Part shown: positions 6,423 to 7,113 of the stretch, one piece after another
Layout: each line of letters starts with the position of its first letter
Position numbering within the stretch: the stretch's first letter is position 1
Origin: an uncultured Treponema sp.
GTDB lineage: Bacteria > Spirochaetota > Spirochaetia > Treponematales > Treponemataceae
Length of the DNA: 7,113 nucleotides
Reading direction: 5' to 3'
Assembly (NCBI GenBank): GCA_937893155.1
Contig: CALBGU010000199.1
Coordinates: forward strand, 1 to 7,113
Notes under the pieces: generated by a model
The model's database searches: none
Seen by the model: only the letters and a program-made list of their open reading frames with translations
What the model was told of the DNA's origin: nothing
Made by a program: the position numbers and the translations under genes

Positions 6423-6590
6423 ATGAACGAAAAACAACTAGAACTTACATTACAATTCTTGAATACGGATATGTATTTGAAATCTGAATATAATCATATC
6501 TGTGCTATAAATGACTATGAAACACAACAAGCAAAAATAGATTATATTCAAAGTGTTTTTGATACTTACATAAAGCCTTTACTCAGATAG
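6423..6590 (+). CDS. Small hypothetical protein (55 residues)
   Basis: An ATG-initiated frame encodes a 55-residue, probably helical protein (MNEKQLELTL to YIKPLLR). It fills the gap between the MuF gene and the M16-derived frame, where no minus-strand gene is present. The composition is protein-like and the frame is fully open, but no Shine-Dalgarno precedes the ATG. It is divergent from the MuF gene and overlaps the M16-derived frame tail-to-tail by 8 bases. No family is recognised. Its position beside a putative toxin-bearing MuF gene leaves open an immunity or regulatory role, but nothing in the sequence shows that. Confidence 0.45.
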   Translation: MNEKQLELTLQFLNTDMYLKSEYNHICAINDYETQQAKIDYIQSVFDTYIKPLLR

Positions 6591-7089
6591 CAGAACCCAC
6601 TTTATATTGATACAATGGCAATCGGGATTTAGAAGCAAATTGCAATGTCCACACAATCCCGTCATTTGACTTTGTAAGCATTACAAATCCGCTTTTTTCC
6701 AAAAACTTTTCAATCTCCTTCAAAGCGTCTTTTGCAAGCCCTTTCTCTATTTCTTCTCTTGTTATATTTTCAATAATTTCTTTCGTTCCGATAACTTCTC
6801 TTTTGTAAGGATGAACTTTAAAAATCAATTCGTTTAAATTATCAAAAACAAGGTCGTTAGGAGAATTTTTGTCCTTTGCAATTTCTTCTATAACAACTTT
6901 TCTTTCTCTATCCATTTCTGCTTGCGGAATTGCAGGGTTTAAAAGCATATCCGCGTGTAAATTTAAAGCCAAATCAAAATCTTTTGCAGGAAGCTTTATG
7001 TAATAGTGCGTAAAATCTTTGCTTGTTGCGGCGTTTGTAACCGCACCTTTTGATTCAAGTAATTTATCAAAAGTTCCTAAAGGATTTTT
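6583..7089 (-). CDS. M16 (insulinase-family) peptidase fragment fused to unrelated C-terminal sequence
   Basis: The first ~115 residues match the region of an M16 zinc peptidase after the HxxEH motif: NPLGTFDKLLESKGAVTNAA, FTHYYIKLP, LALNLHADMLLNPAIP, and ERKVVIEEIAKDKNSP, where the distal zinc-binding glutamate is expected, then HPYKREVIGTKEIIENITREEI. The HxxEH motif itself lies beyond the right end. After ITREEIEK (about position 6744) the usual FYxxYYxPxNM continuation is absent. The frame instead gives about 53 unrelated residues (GLAKDALKEIEKFLEKSG to KVGSAI) and a stop, so the peptidase is cut far short of a normal length of 400 or more residues. The apparent upstream GTG start lies in adapter sequence and is not real. 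The junction could be a prophage insertion point in a chromosomal gene, a rearrangement or a chimeric assembly. Confidence 0.75.
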   Translation of the reverse strand, partial: KNPLGTFDKLLESKGAVTNAATSKDFTHYYIKLPAKDFDLALNLHADMLLNPAIPQAEMDRERKVVIEEIAKDKNSPNDLVFDNLNELIFKVHPYKREVIGTKEIIENITREEIEKGLAKDALKEIEKFLEKSGFVMLTKSNDGIVWTLQFASKSRLPLYQYKVGSAI

Positions 7090-7113
7090 AGATCGGAAGA
7101 GCACACGTCTGAA
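7090..7113. other. Illumina TruSeq adapter sequence (artefact)
   Basis: The last 24 bases are AGATCGGAAGAGCACACG followed by TCTGAA, the standard Illumina TruSeq read-1 adapter. They are not biological and show that the contig ends here on untrimmed reads. The first five residues of the apparent frame reading into this end come from the adapter. Confidence 0.97.

Noticed and set aside
1..7113. tRNA genes, CRISPR arrays and insertion-sequence ends
   Set aside because: No cloverleaf, regularly spaced repeats, transposase or matching terminal inverted repeats were seen on either strand by eye.

Overview
The window is part of a prophage or phage-derived region from a low-GC bacterium. Its centrepiece is a diversity-generating retroelement (DGR) aimed at a phage tail-fibre-like protein. 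The host cannot be named from sequence alone. A gut or sediment metagenome is likely, because the right end runs directly into an Illumina adapter (7090-7113), so the window is probably a short-read contig that ends there.

Layout. 3-113 (+) is the C-terminal tail of an unidentified gene. 158-631 (+) encodes an Avd-like four-helix-bundle DGR accessory protein. 646-728 (+) is the template repeat (TR). 729-1030 is a hairpin-rich spacer that probably forms part of the template RNA. 1031-2163 (+) encodes the DGR reverse transcriptase, split by a one-base frameshift near 1496-1499. On the other strand, converging on the retroelement, 4420-2240 (-) encodes a 726-residue tail-fibre-like protein whose last codons hold the variable repeat (VR, 2266-2348). 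An 8-bp inverted repeat lies just beyond VR (2208-2228). A terminator (2161-2179) separates the two convergent units. Upstream of the fibre gene, 6390-4483 (-) encodes a 635-residue protein with a C-terminal MuF-type minor head domain and an N-terminal region that looks like a nuclease. 6423-6590 (+) is a possible small gene. 7089-6583 (-) is an M16 (insulinase-family) peptidase fragment that runs into unrelated sequence.

How it works together. Over 83 aligned positions TR and VR differ at 13 sites, and all 13 are adenines in TR; none of the 59 non-adenine positions differs. This is the signature of adenine-directed mutagenic retrohoming: TR RNA is copied by the reverse transcriptase with Avd, adenines are misread, and the cDNA replaces VR. 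Nine codons at the C-terminus of the fibre (residues 697-708) have been rewritten from mostly AAY asparagine codons, so the presumed receptor-binding surface is what varies. The frameshift in the reverse transcriptase means the element, as assembled, may no longer be active, unless the missing base is an assembly error or is bypassed.
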